Shown: positions 23,640 through 34,052 of the stretch, in pieces
Position numbering within the stretch: position 1 is the first letter of the stretch
Layout: each line of letters begins with the position of its first letter
Assembly: GCA_015680685.1 (NCBI GenBank)
Contig: MNCI01006929.1
Coordinates: 604,377 to 668,376, forward strand
DNA: 64,000 nucleotides
Origin: Gnetum montanum
Taxonomy: Eukaryota > Streptophyta > Gnetopsida > Gnetales > Gnetaceae
Reading direction: 5' to 3'
Program-made: the position numbers and the translations under genes
The notes under the pieces: model-generated
What the model was told of the DNA's origin: nothing
Seen by the model: the letters and a program-made list of their open reading frames with translations, nothing else
The model's database searches: none

Positions 23640-24095
23640 TATGGCTAGTTTATAGTCTTAGTGGACTGTAGTGGGTTAGTTTTACGTCATAACCCGTTGG
23701 ATGTTGCCAGTTTATCGTCGTAGCGGACGGTACGATGCTAGTTTATAGTCGTGGCGGACTATGAAGAGGCAAGCTAGTTTATAGTCTTAGCAAACTTTGG
23801 TTAATGAGTGTGACAGTTTAGTGTCATGTCGGATAGAGCTTTGTGATGTTGGTTTACCGTCATGATGCCAGGACATTCTGTGGTATCATGATGCTAGGAC
23901 TGTCAGGGTGGATGCATGCATGTGCGTCCGTACGATCTTGTAAACAAAAGCAACTAGAAAAAACAATGTTAAATAGACACTGCAGAAAACATGAATTGAA
24001 ATGCATATGTGAATAGAAACTAATGTGAAAAGGTGGTAGTTTAAGGCCTTTTCGGGCCATGTGTTCTAGTTTAAGGCCTTTTCGGGCCACATGCA
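23640..24095 (-). repeat. Remnant hairpin-unit arrays of element C
   Basis: Units of the form AGTTTA plus a short stem-loop occur at 23640-23890, for example TAGTTTATAGTCTTAGTGGACT. Two units with GGCC arms lie at 24040-24090. In A and B the first type follows INT and the second follows PR. In C only about 140 bases separate them, which marks the site of the internal deletion that removed the antisense gene, RT and INT. Confidence 0.7.
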
Positions 24096-25060
24096 AGCGC
24101 GTAAGCTAGTACAATGCAAACTAAGGTGATGTATGCACAACGAACAAAGGTGAGGAGTGGGCGGCGGTTAGACGTGTCTTTGGTCGCAGGGGAGTCTTGA
24201 TTATGCGGTTGTTTCTTAGTCAGACATGGTCTAGGAGGCACGCTAGTTTGCTCTAGGAGGCTTTCAGTTTTTACCCCTTGTTCGGGCATTTTAGCTCTAG
24301 GTGTTGTGTTTGTTGTTGTGGGTTTTGCTTCAAGAGGCTCCTCTTTCAAGACCTGTGACATGTCTATGTTGTGGTCAGCTTGAAAGGGAGTGTTTTCACC
24401 ATGTATAATGACTTGTGCACCTTCGTATAGAAGGTGGATTTCTTGATGTATCGGTGAGGAAACGGCTCGTTGTTGTGCTAGCCATGGTCTGCTAAGAATC
24501 ATGTTGAAACTAGGCATCTCTTCTATGACAGTGAACTCTGCGCTAGTGGGGAATTGTTCACCTCCCACAAAGGCTAAGTTGATTGTGCCCTTGATTGTGA
24601 CACGTGATCCATTGAAGGATTTTAGACATGTGGTTTCTGTTGGCATGATCTCATCTGCCATGCCTAGATTGTCGATGACGGAGTATAGAACTACATTTGT
24701 TGCTGCACCGTCATCAACGTGCACTCTGCGAATGGTACATTGCCCAACATGTACACTAATCGATAATGGAGCTGTTGTGACTTCCCCTCGTTTGGGGTTG
24801 ACTTTAACTGCATCGTCACGAAAGGCTAATGTGTTGAAACCCAATTCTTTTGGTGTGTGTTGTGAAATCGTTGCACAGATGGATTCCATGTTAGAAGGGA
24901 TGTCCTCTGTAATAGGAATAGATGCTAACGTTTGCGCTAAGGCTTCACGATGAGCCGATGATGTCATTACCAAATCGTATAAGCTCATGGTTGTGTTCTT
25001 TTGTTTGAGCGTTTCTTTCACCTGGGCCAGTGTAGCTACAAAGTCTACGTTGTCTGCCAT
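24071..25060 (-). CDS. Tat-like protease region of element C, open reading frame
   Basis: This open frame of about 330 codons matches the PR part of A (50941-52169) and B (45629-44397). It begins with an alpha-helical segment (TLAQVKETLKQKNTTMSLYDL), which also occurs in A and B. The retropepsin active site follows as HVDDGAATNVV, then the flap and GSRVTIKGTINLAF, then MPSFNMILSRPWLAQQR. The usual D-T/S-G triplet is D-D-G here. The tail after about residue 230 is a variable, Pro/Thr-rich linker. In the living element it would be part of a Gag-PR polyprotein and cut it. It is the best-preserved protease in the window, but C has no pol, so it could only act in trans. Start codon uncertain: upstream sequence is in a different frame from gag. 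Confidence 0.7.
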   Translation of the reverse strand: MADNVDFVATLAQVKETLKQKNTTMSLYDLVMTSSAHREALAQTLASIPITEDIPSNMESICATISQHTPKELGFNTLAFRDDAVKVNPKRGEVTTAPLSISVHVGQCTIRRVHVDDGAATNVVLYSVIDNLGMADEIMPTETTCLKSFNGSRVTIKGTINLAFVGGEQFPTSAEFTVIEEMPSFNMILSRPWLAQQRAVSSPIHQEIHLLYEGAQVIIHGENTPFQADHNIDMSQVLKEEPLEAKPTTTNTTPRAKMPEQGVKTESLLEQTSVPPRPCLTKKQPHNQDSPATKDTSNRRPLLTFVRCAYITLVCIVLAYALACGPKRP

Positions 25061-25425
25061 TATGTTGGTTGCCTATGTATGGGTTGAGGGCTTGGGCCTG
25101 GTTTGTTTGGGATTAGGGGCAGGGCCCCCAGTGTTCAGTTGTTGTATATTAGGTGTGTCCTTTATTTCAGCTATGGGTTTTATTCATTGTTCGTTTGTCC
25201 TCTTCTGCTGCCATTTGGTAGGCTTATCCATGTTGTTGGCAGGGTTGACTCTTGAGGAAGGAGAGGTTGAGACGTTTCCTACGGTTGGGCACTGGGTACG
25301 TGAGGGGCCATCGCATGACCTTTATGACAAATGGGAGTTTAGGAGGTGTTGTTGTTGTTTGACTAGCCTGTTGTGGCACTTTGATGATGAAAGGTTTCTT
25401 TGCGGTTGTCGTTGGTGAATTGTGC

Positions 25426-27437
25426 TAGTTTAACATCTTAGCGGTCGTCTGTGGTGGTACTTTGACCACAAAAGGTATCGTCGGTACTCTAGGTGGTGCC
25501 TTGATGACAATGGGAGGCCTCTTGCTCATGGAGGTGGAGGGGATTGTTGCCTTGCTGGGAGGCACATGAATCACAAAAGGTTGCTGCACAGGTTTAGGCT
25601 TACTATCTATGCCAATGGAGTTTATGACATAGGAGGCATCGTTTGTGCTGGATTGATTCAGGGTGTTGACGTTCAGTTGGCCCCATTCTATCATTGCTTG
25701 TAGATCATCCTTTAACGCGCGACAGGTGTCGGTATTGTGACCGGACATTTGGTGGTAGTAACAGAATTGGTCTAACTTGAAATGTTGTGGAATCAGGGGC
25801 TCATGTGGTGCTGCTAAGGTGGGGTTCCTTAGTAGCTCGCAGTACCTATCATGTTGGCGGTGAGCATTCTCCGCTACGTGTTTGTATTGGATTTTCCCGG
25901 CTTTAAGGAGTTGCTCTAGTAGTTTCGAAGGTCACGCAGGTAGCGATGTGTAGTTAGAGCGATCCTTGCGTTGAAAATTGGACCTTAAGGTGGCCCTTGT
26001 TGTTACAGGTGGGTTGGTACTGGTGTTTGTTGTTTTTGTGCTTGCGGCCACAGTTTCCGTTGTTGCCTTTTTCTTGGCAACGTGTAGGTTCTTGTAAGCC
26101 ACATAGGCGGGATCATTGCTAGTTTGTGCAGCTTGTTCAATGTTCTTGATCTGTGTGAACGCTTGGCTCAACGTTTGAGTGCTTAGGTAGTATAGTTTTG
26201 ACTTAATGAAGTCATTCACGACTCCCTTCAGAATCATAAGCAAATACTTTTCAGGGATGGGCTCATGAAGTTCGTTAAGGGCTATACTCCATTGTTGAAT
26301 GAACTTTTGCACAGGCTCGAGTGGTGCTTGTTTCACCTGTATCAGACTGTCTAGTGTGGCTTCAAGCTTGAGGTTGTACTTAAATTGGGTAACGAACTGA
26401 TGCAACAGATCCTCCAGAGAGGATATGGAGGTACGAGGAAAGGCTCGGTACCAGTCTAAGGCTACGCTCGTTAAGGACATAGCAAACACGTGCAAGATTG
26501 CGTGGGGCCAAGCTTGAAGCAATAGAGTTTCTAATCGAAATGTGACTAAGTGAGCATTTGGATCTCCCTTCCCATTGTACTTGGTTAACTGGGGCAGTGT
26601 GATTCCCTTGGGTAAAGCTAATGGTGGCACTGAAGAGCTAATTGGATCGTTGCGGTAGAAATCCAGTACTTTAACTTGTTCAGTGTTTTCAACTTTGAGT
26701 TGCTTTACCTCATCCGCTAATGCTTGCATCATCTGTTTTGCTTCTACCCACTCTTGAGTGGTAGGCAGATTAGTTGGTTGCGAAGGTTGTTGGGTTGTCA
26801 TTCGTTGCTGTGGAGCGATGTTCAGAGTTGTGGTGGTGGGGTGTGGCACGTTGAAGTGAGTGGGTTGTTGAGCAAGGGGTATGGTTCCTTGCCTAGCCAC
26901 AAACTATGAAGTGACACCTTGGATGTGCGGGGCCGATGTAGTGAAAGTGGGCCCATGCGTTTGCACGTGTGGTATGTACTGGGTGGAGATGGGGGTGGGT
27001 AATCTCTGTTGGGATACTGGTGCTTGTGTGCTCATTGACACTTGGTGAGCGGTCATCTGTCCCATGCGATGATGGAGTGATGGGTTCATGTAGGCATGGG
27101 GACTGAGGGTATGGTATGAATCCTCAAGTTCATATTGTGCCTTGAAGTCATCTAAATCATGTTGGTTTTTGGGCTCCTAAGTGGGTCGCCGTGAGTTTTG
27201 GCTCCTTGCCAGAAGGAGCTGGGAGATGAGCCTATGATGAGGGTCAGAAAGGGGGATGATGTCATATACGGAGGGGGAAAATTCATGATCTCCCATGTAT
27301 ATGTGCTCGAAGTTTCATTTTGCCTCTTGTTCTGTGTGGTCAATAGGAAGGTTGGCTTGAATCTTCACATAGATGTAGTTATACTGTTCTTGTGTCGGGA
27401 CTATGAAGGCGTGTGCATTAGAGGTCTGGGACTCCAT
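25426..27437 (-). pseudogene. Tat-like gag of element C, interrupted by stops
   Basis: The ATG at 27437 starts MESQTSNAHAF and aligns with the gag N-terminus of A and B. The central capsid (26900-25932) is open for 322 codons and contains LPQLTKYNGKGDPNAHL, LDWYRAF and LEDLLHQFVTQFKYNLK, the standard retrotransposon capsid (DUF/Retrotrans_gag) course. A CX2HX4HX4C zinc knuckle reads CYYHQMSGHNTDTC near 25775-25735. Proline-rich repeats of the P-F-V-[IV]-[KH]-[VI]-P-P kind follow. Stops separate the blocks near 27315, 27150, 26901 and 25930. The product would have been the Gag structural protein. Confidence 0.75.
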
Positions 27438-28136
27438 GGTGATGTGTAACAGGGCAGCGTACGTGCTACCCAACAAGTGTCGAGTGTGTTTCAGGCTAAG
27501 TATGCAGAGTGTCCGGTGTGTGAACACTGAAAATTTTTCTAAGTGTCCTGCATGTACAGCATAACCAAGAGAAAATTTAGCTAAGTATGAAGTTATGAAC
27601 CGTACTCCTGCACGGATGGCGATCTTGGGTAAGAGGAATTCATCTCGGAATCGCTATGTTGTGTGTATTGTATGCCTTAGATAAGGTGATCCATGTTGGT
27701 GGCCGTTAGTACTTAGACCGGTTTGAAGCAGGTGTGATTCGCAATGAATTCGGCTTTGAAACGGGCTCGTTTTGTGTGTTTTTGTTGCAAAAAACACTGT
27801 AGCAGTACTGTAGCAGCGTAAGAGCACTGTAGCAACGTAGACGCATTGTAGCAGCGTAAAAACACTGTAGCGGCGTAAAAGCATTGTAGCAACTTAGACG
27901 CTGGATATTTGTAGACAAAGTTAGCGTATGGTTAACAGCATAGATGCTGGAAGACATGTAGATGGTGAGTTTTAAAGAGGGCAGCGTAGACGCTGATCAA
28001 CGTAAACACTGGAAAGTTTGCAGGTAAGGTTTTAAACTATATAGCGTAAATGCTGGGAGGTTTTCGAAAAAAATCGACGTGTACTCAACAGCGTAGACGT
28101 TGAGAGCTCTGAAGCACAACTAGTTTAAGGTAGAGG
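27438..28136 (-). other. Leader of element C with short tandem repeats
   Basis: The noncoding leader lies between PBS and gag. At about 27788-27905 a motif of roughly 20-22 bases (CACTGTAGCAGCGTAAAAG and variants) repeats about six times. The rest has scattered AGCGTAGACGCT-like sites, related to the GCGTATACGC palindrome of the family. Confidence 0.65.
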
Positions 28137-28153
28137 CCCTCCTTCTAGCGCCA
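28137..28153 (-). promoter_or_regulatory. Primer binding site of element C
   Basis: On the minus strand TGGCGCTAGAAGGAGGG lies five bases after the LTR end. It is identical in type to the PBS of A (29541-29557) and B (49237-49253). I do not assign the primer tRNA with certainty; the sequence is of the kind seen in Tat-lineage elements. Confidence 0.7.
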
Positions 28154-28158
28154 ATTTA

Positions 28159-28235
28159 TGTACCGCTTGAAATCGTTGGTCTCCGACTAGAAGGAAACAA
28201 AGTCCGTGGGATTGCAGGGCATGCATAGAAGACCC
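28159..28235 (-). repeat. Fragment of the 5' LTR of element C
   Basis: These 77 bases equal the first 77 bases of the 3' LTR of C (20567-20643) apart from point changes. Element A begins at the next base. The last five bases, GACCC (28231-28235), are the expected left target-site copy of A. Confidence 0.85.
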
Positions 28236-29535
28236 TGAAACACCAAAAAATTTCGAGCTTTGTACTTCTCCAGTAAAAAAGTAGGTCCCCGGGACTCCAG
28301 ACAAGCACAGCTACATTCGGCGTCAAAACATGGCAACTTTGGAGATCAAATGCTTAATTTTGACTAAGTATGCAGTTCTAGCGTATACGCCCAAGTGCAC
28401 AACACTAGCGTATACGCTCAAACCCACGGCTTATACATTCAGCGTATACACCCAGCGTGTATGCTCAAACCTATAGCGTGTATGCTCAGCGTAAACGCCC
28501 GGTGTACACACATCTCACATGCACGCTCGGCATGTACAGTAGATGCATACGCCCGACGACAAGATCTCCAAAGATAGAATGAAGACAACACCGAAGAGCA
28601 AGAATTGAAGCAAGTCAGCAGCCATCAGCGTATACGCCCGGTGTATACTACCACATCCATCACTGTATACGCCCAGCATCCATCAGCGTATACACTGGAT
28701 CAGCGTATACGCCCAGCATCCATCAGCGTATACTCTGGATCAGCGTATACGCCCAGCATCCGTCAGCGTATACGCCCAACGTCCGTAGCATCACCCAAGT
28801 TCATATACGCCCGCCTCATCCAACGTATACGCTTGTCTCGCACGACATATACACCCAACAGATGTAATATATTGTATTTTTGTAAAGTGTACACACCCAA
28901 TCAACGCGCCACGTGTCTGCTAACCCGAGTCTAGCGTAACAACCGGTATAAAAACCCTGATTTTCGACCTTACCCAGGTCGCGGGGCAATCCGAGAGCAT
29001 ACCCAAGAGCAATTACCCTACACACCTAGGCTCAAAACCCTCTTACGCTGGAGAACCTGTATGCTGTGCACAGTCCCTATGTCGTGCCTACAACGTAAAC
29101 CAGCTTGCCGCCCTCCCATCTGCCAAGGCTTTTCATCTGCCTTGTGCTTCGCCGCAACTGCGTTAGACCGGTGCACTGTATTCTCATCCTGTAATATCAT
29201 TGTTACATATGCCGCATAAGATTGTTTACAGTTTTACGTCAATTTGGCACACGCATTCTGTTTAAGCCCGTTTACGCCTCGGCTCCATTCGCATCTGTTT
29301 TACGTCATTTACGTTTTGTTTACGCTCGCTACATTTTTTACGCATAACCCAGCATATAGCACTTTGCGTACGCGCGGGGAAATCCTTGTCTGATCCATGT
29401 GCGGACCACCCAAGGTACTCTACCTTCGTGCATTCCAGCTCGCCCTCAGGCGAAGGCAGGGTCATCTGTGCTCGCCCTGCGATCCCACGGCCTCTGTTTC
29501 CTTCCAGCCGAAGATTGACAATTTCAGGCAGTATA
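28236..29535 (+). repeat. 5' LTR of element A
   Basis: It starts TGAAACACC and ends CAGGCAGTATA, and is repeated from 62832. U3 (about 28378-28860) is packed with the palindrome GCGTATACGC and variants, usually as pairs separated by a few bases. A CACGTG box (28910-28915) and a TATA box (28947-28954) follow. Confidence 0.85.
28910..28954 (+). promoter_or_regulatory. LTR promoter of element A: CACGTG box and TATA box
   Basis: CACGTG at 28910-28915 and TATAAAAA at 28947-28954 lie just after the palindrome cluster. The 3' LTR repeats both (TATAAAAA at 63538-63545). Transcription would start about 25-30 bases downstream of the TATA box. Confidence 0.65.
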
Positions 29536-29540
29536 GAAAT

Positions 29541-29557
29541 TGGTGCTAGAAGGAGGG
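29541..29557 (+). promoter_or_regulatory. Primer binding site of element A
   Basis: TGGTGCTAGAAGGAGGG follows the LTR by five bases. It differs from the B and C sites by a single C-to-T change. Confidence 0.7.
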
Positions 29558-30079
29558 CCTAAAAAAAAACCTTACCTGCAAACCTTCCAGCGTCTACGCT
29601 GATCAGCGTCTACGTTGCCCTGTTCCAAACATTCTGCCTATCTTTCAGTGTATACGCTGCCAACGTCACGTGGACTGTCCACAGAAACCCCAGCATCTAC
29701 GCAGCCTAGCCTGAAAACTCATCCTGCGAACTGTCCAACGTCCATGCTGTTTAGTAGTTACGCTGTCCCTTAATTTACGTTGAGCATTCTCCACGCTGTA
29801 CTCTGTTTTACGCTGAGCTGGTTTTATGCTGCACTCTGTTTTACGCTGAGCTAGTTTTACGCTGTACTCTGCTTTACGCTGTCTCGCCTTACGCTGAACC
29901 ATGCTTTACGCTGTACTTTGTTTACGTCGAAGCAGTATACGCTGCACCCCTTACGCTGTCTACGCCGATGCCATACGCCGAACGCTGAAGCATATACGCT
30001 GCACTTTTTTCCTTAGTTTACGCTATACCAAGTACACTGATTTCGCTCCTCTACCCCGTGTCACCCTTAACAATTCATC
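29558..30079 (+). other. Leader of element A, rich in TTACGCTG repeats
   Basis: A noncoding leader. From about 29770 to 30010 the motif TTTACGCTG recurs every 15-25 bases, and AGCGTCTACGCTG-like sites occur near 29590. These are half-sites or variants of the family palindrome. No ORF of note. Confidence 0.65.
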
Positions 30080-32661
30080 ATGAACTCCGTAAACACCACC
30101 GCTACAACCACTCAAGTAACTGACGTCGTGGGCACCATGGCTGTCCAACAGCCTATCGCGCAACACCTGGTGGTACAACCCACAGCGGGGCCCCACTGAT
30201 CCCTAAGGTTACAAGGGAGAGACCCGACCTCCAACGTTATAACCCAGGATCAGTATAACTTCATATGTATTAAGATACAGGCCGGCCTAGCTATAGATCA
30301 AGCCGAAATTGAAGTAAAGAGGCAGTTCGAACTCTTTTATAGGGGGGGACGCGAGTTCATCCCTTCCCCATATGATTTGATCCCCGTTCCAGAGCAGTAC
30401 TCGGAGCTCGTCACGCAGCTCCTCCTGCACCAGAGCCACTCGTTGGGCCAGCCTACGGTCGATCCCCAACTGGAAGAAGAGGATGAATTCGCTGCCCAAT
30501 TAGAGCACGAGGACTGCTATCACACCCTGAGCCTGCAAGCGCACGTTAACCTCATTTTTCATCCGGATGTAGGGGAGATCATGCCCCTCCAACCCTTTAG
30601 GTTCACCTAGGCCCAAGTACCGCCGCAAGGAATATCAGCGCTAGTGCATGTTCCTCCCCCGAACAATCCTCAACCTAACACACTCCCTCTCGTAATCATC
30701 CCTGATGCAGGAGCCGATCCATCTTCACAAGTACCGCCCCCTCACGATAGCGTAGGAGTAATGCTCCCACCCCGAGTGATAGGGATGCCACATGTGATAC
30801 CGGCATCCACATCCACCCACTATATCCCACACATTCAAACGCATGCAGCCCCCTCGACCGCCGTAACCCAACAAGGAGCCCCTTCGTACAACATGGCCTG
30901 GCAATGGCTAACGATGGGTGTGCTGTCACACCAAACCTCCCACCACCATGTGCCACCCCACACAGTGCCACCCCACATGGTGCCATCAGCACACGCTCCC
31001 CTGGTACAACTGCCACCACAGCAACCACAGCCTTTCCCCTATCACGTGCCACAAGTACAACCCCCAGCCGCACAACTTTTGGCCTTTCAGCCCACCGTCC
31101 AGTAGTCCAACCCTTATAATATAGCACAACCTCAAGCTGCCATGTTACCGAGTGCCCAAGATTGGGCGGATGCCAAGAAACTGATGCAAGAATTGACAGA
31201 CGAGGTAAAACGCCTCAAAACAGCCACCGACGGGGAGTTGAAGATAGTGGATTTCTACCACGATGACCCTATCAGCCCCTCCATCCCACCCTTAACCTTT
31301 CCCAAAGGCGTCTCCTTAACAATGCTAATCAAGTATAACGGGGAGACAGACCCCAACGCCCACCTCATTACATTTAGATTAGAATGCGCGCTAATCCAAG
31401 CATGGCCCCATGCCATTCTACGAGTGTTCCCCATGTCCCTCGTGGGGAGAGCACTTGATTGGTACCGAGCTCTACCAAGGAATTCCATCTTCTCCTTAGA
31501 AGACTTATTACGCCAGTTTGTGACCAGGTTCAAGTACAACTTGAAACCCGAAGCCACGCTAGACAGCCTCATACAGATCAAGCAAGCACCGCTTGAACCT
31601 GTGCAGAAATTTATCTAGAGGTGGAGCGCCGCTCTCAACAAGCTACATGAGCCAATCTCCCAGACCTACTTGCTTACTATCCTAAAGGGGCCATTAACGA
31701 TTTCTTCAAATCTAAGCTATATTACCTTAATGCGCGTGATCTCAGCCAAGCGTTTGCACAAATTAAGAACATAGAAGAGGCGGCCCAAAACAGCCATGAC
31801 CCTGCATACCTAGCCTTTAAGAATCAACACACTAAAAAAGATAAAGAGAAGGCTAAGGCAACTATAGCGGCGATAGCAGGGGTGCAACAACAAAACAAAC
31901 TACCCGTAGCCCCTACTAACTACAATAAACCAACTCCTACAACCGCGCAAGAATCATCATCGCAATAGAACCCAACAAACCGTACACGAAATTTCGAGAG
32001 GAAAGAACCCTTTCAATACACGCCTCTACCAATGAAGCCATCCCAACTCTTCGATCAACTCTTGAAGGATGGGCTAATGAAACATAAGTAGTTATCCCCT
32101 GCGGCCATCCAGAGACACGACTGGTTCTATGAACTCATACAGAACCCAAGCCTAGAGACACTGAATGAGCCTCCCATGCCCAAAGGTTTCAGAATGGATC
32201 GCTTTTGCGATTATCATCAACGCAACGGGCACGGTACCGATTACTGTTTCACCTTGAAGCAGGATATTCAGCAAATGATCGATGAAGGCGAAATCACTTT
32301 TGATGCGGAAAACCTGATCCAACCGCAGAATCAAGCCATGGGGGTGTATAAAGATCCCCTGAACACCAAAGAGGCACCGTACGTCATTTATACAATCTAC
32401 CTTGATGATGATTCCAAGACACCCCGCATCAACACCGTCTACCCCGAGTATAAACAGGAAACACTTAACAAGCCATTCGTAGTTCATATTCCCCCCATTG
32501 TACCCACTCCCGCACCTCAACCACCTCGTGCCCCACAGCAGCCATACGTCGTCCGAGTCCCCTCGGCCGTACCCACGTCCAACACCATGACGTGTCAAAA
32601 ACTGTATGTGGTGCGTGTCTCTCCCGCCATTCCCTCAAATGCACCAACCCCTCATACTTGG
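30080..32661 (+). pseudogene. Tat-like gag of element A, N-terminal and capsid part
   Basis: Gag starts at the ATG at 30080, matching the start in B. In order: an N-terminal helical region, a long Pro/His/Gln-rich linker (30640-31110), the capsid at about 31142-31770 (SVSLTMLIKYNGETDPNAHL-like, LDWYRALPRNSIFSLEDLL, FKYNLKPEATLDSL), and a CHHC zinc knuckle CDYHQRNGHGTDYC (32206-32247). Repeats of the P-Y-V-V-R-V-P-P type follow up to the insertion of B. In-frame stops occur near 30198, 30608, 31102 and 31616; several are TAG where B or C has CAG or CAA. It would encode the particle protein. Its frame resumes at 50593. Confidence 0.8.
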
Positions 32662-33980
32662 TGTACTGCCTGAAATCGTTGATCTCTGGCTGGAAGGGAA
32701 AACAAAGGCCATAGGATCGTGCGACAGGTACAGAAGACATTGCCTTCACCTGAGGACGAGCTGGAATGCAACGGAGACAGAGTACCTTGGGTGGTCCGCA
32801 CGCGGATCAGACAAGGATTTCCCCGTGCATACGCAAAATGCTATATGTTGGGTTATGCGTAAACGGCGTGCAGGCATAAACAGCAAAAACAGTGTGAAAC
32901 ATAAACGGATGTAAACGAAGCGTGAGCGTAAACAAATGTAAAACGAGGCGTGGGCCAAATTGACGTAAAACTGTAAAAAAAACTTGCAGCAAATGAAACG
33001 ATGGAATTACAGAGTTAGAGTACAATGCACCGGTCTAACGCAGTTGTGGGAACACAAGGCGGACGAAAAGCCCCGGCATACACAGAGGTGACTCGGTCGG
33101 TTTGCAGGGCGAGCGGAGCATAAGAGACTAGATGCGCGGCATGCAGGGCTTCCCAGCATAAGAAGGTTTTCTGCTCTTTTGTGCAGCATAAATGTTCTCT
33201 AGTCTGCTCTGGGATTTTGCCAACTGTCTGGATGAAGTGGAAAAATGGGGGTTTTATACAGGTTGTTATGCTAGACTCGAGATGGGAGACACGTGGCGTG
33301 TTGACCGGGTGCATACACTTTACAAATGTACAAATGTACAAAGTATTACAAATGTCAGGCGTATACGCCGTGTGGGACGGGCGTATATGCTGGGCGTGTA
33401 CGCTGAATGAGGCGGGCGTATGAATTTGGTCTACTGGGCGTATACGTTGGGCGTATATGCTGACGATGCTGGGCGTACACGTTGGGCGTATACGCTGATG
33501 GATGCTGGGCGTATGAATTTGGCCTGCTGGGCGTATACGCTGACGATGTTGGGCGTAGACGTTGGGCGTATACGCTGATGGATGCTGGGCATATACACTA
33601 GGCGTATACGCTGAAGGCTGCCACTTGCCTCAATCTTTGCTCTTTGGTGTTATCTTCATGCTGTCATTGGAGATCTTGTCGTCGAGCGTGTGCATCTGTA
33701 GTACCTGGGCGTGTACGCCGGAGAGCCGGGCGTATACGCTGGAGTGCCATGCGTAGAAGCTGGACGTATATGCTGTGACGGTCAGGCGTATGCGCTGGGC
33801 GTATACGCTGGGCGTGTACGTTGTATGTGTGATCTTGGCGTATACGCTGGAGTGTATACGCTGGCACCGTGTACTTAACAAAAACTAAGTGTTGCGATCA
33901 TGCAGCCGGCGTCGTTTGTGAGTTCCAGGGTCCTGTTTGGTGTCGGACAAGTACTAAGCTCTGAATGTTGTGGTGTTTCA
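32662..33980 (-). repeat. 3' LTR of element B
   Basis: The boundaries are TGTACTGCC on the left and GTGGTGTTTCA on the right (plus strand). It contains a dense cluster of GCGTATACGC and GGGCGTATACGCTG sites at about 33357-33870. A TATA box GTATAAAAC is on the minus strand at about 33251-33259. Confidence 0.85.
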
Positions 33981-34052
33981 TTGGTCCCTCTTTGTTGACG
34001 CTTGGAGGAATCGACCTGCGAATCATCGACAAAGAAGTGCAAAACACCATAA
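33968..34052 (-). promoter_or_regulatory. Polypurine tract and U3-edge hairpin of element B
   Basis: On the minus strand AAAGAGGGACCAA precedes TGAAACACC. As in A and C, an upstream arm with GGTGTTTTGCACTTCTTTGT can pair with the tract and the LTR start. The pairing is poorer next to the loop in this copy. Confidence 0.6.

Larger units (their letters stand above)
20567..28235 (-). mobile_element. Element C: Tat/Ogre-like element lacking RT, INT and the antisense gene; split by element A
   Basis: Reading leftwards: a fragment of 5' LTR (28159-28235), PBS, leader, gag, PR, a short remnant region with hairpin arrays, polypurine tract, and a full 3' LTR (20567-22453). Gag and PR align with A and B. 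The antisense gene, RT, RNaseH and INT present in A and B are absent between about 24.0 and 23.9 kb. The rest of the 5' LTR should follow element A, beyond the window. C inserted in D with left flank TTAAT (20562-20566). Confidence 0.8.

Noticed and set aside
28378-28860. Regularly spaced palindromes considered as a CRISPR array
   Set aside because: Spacing is irregular, units are 10-12 bases, and the context is a eukaryotic LTR.
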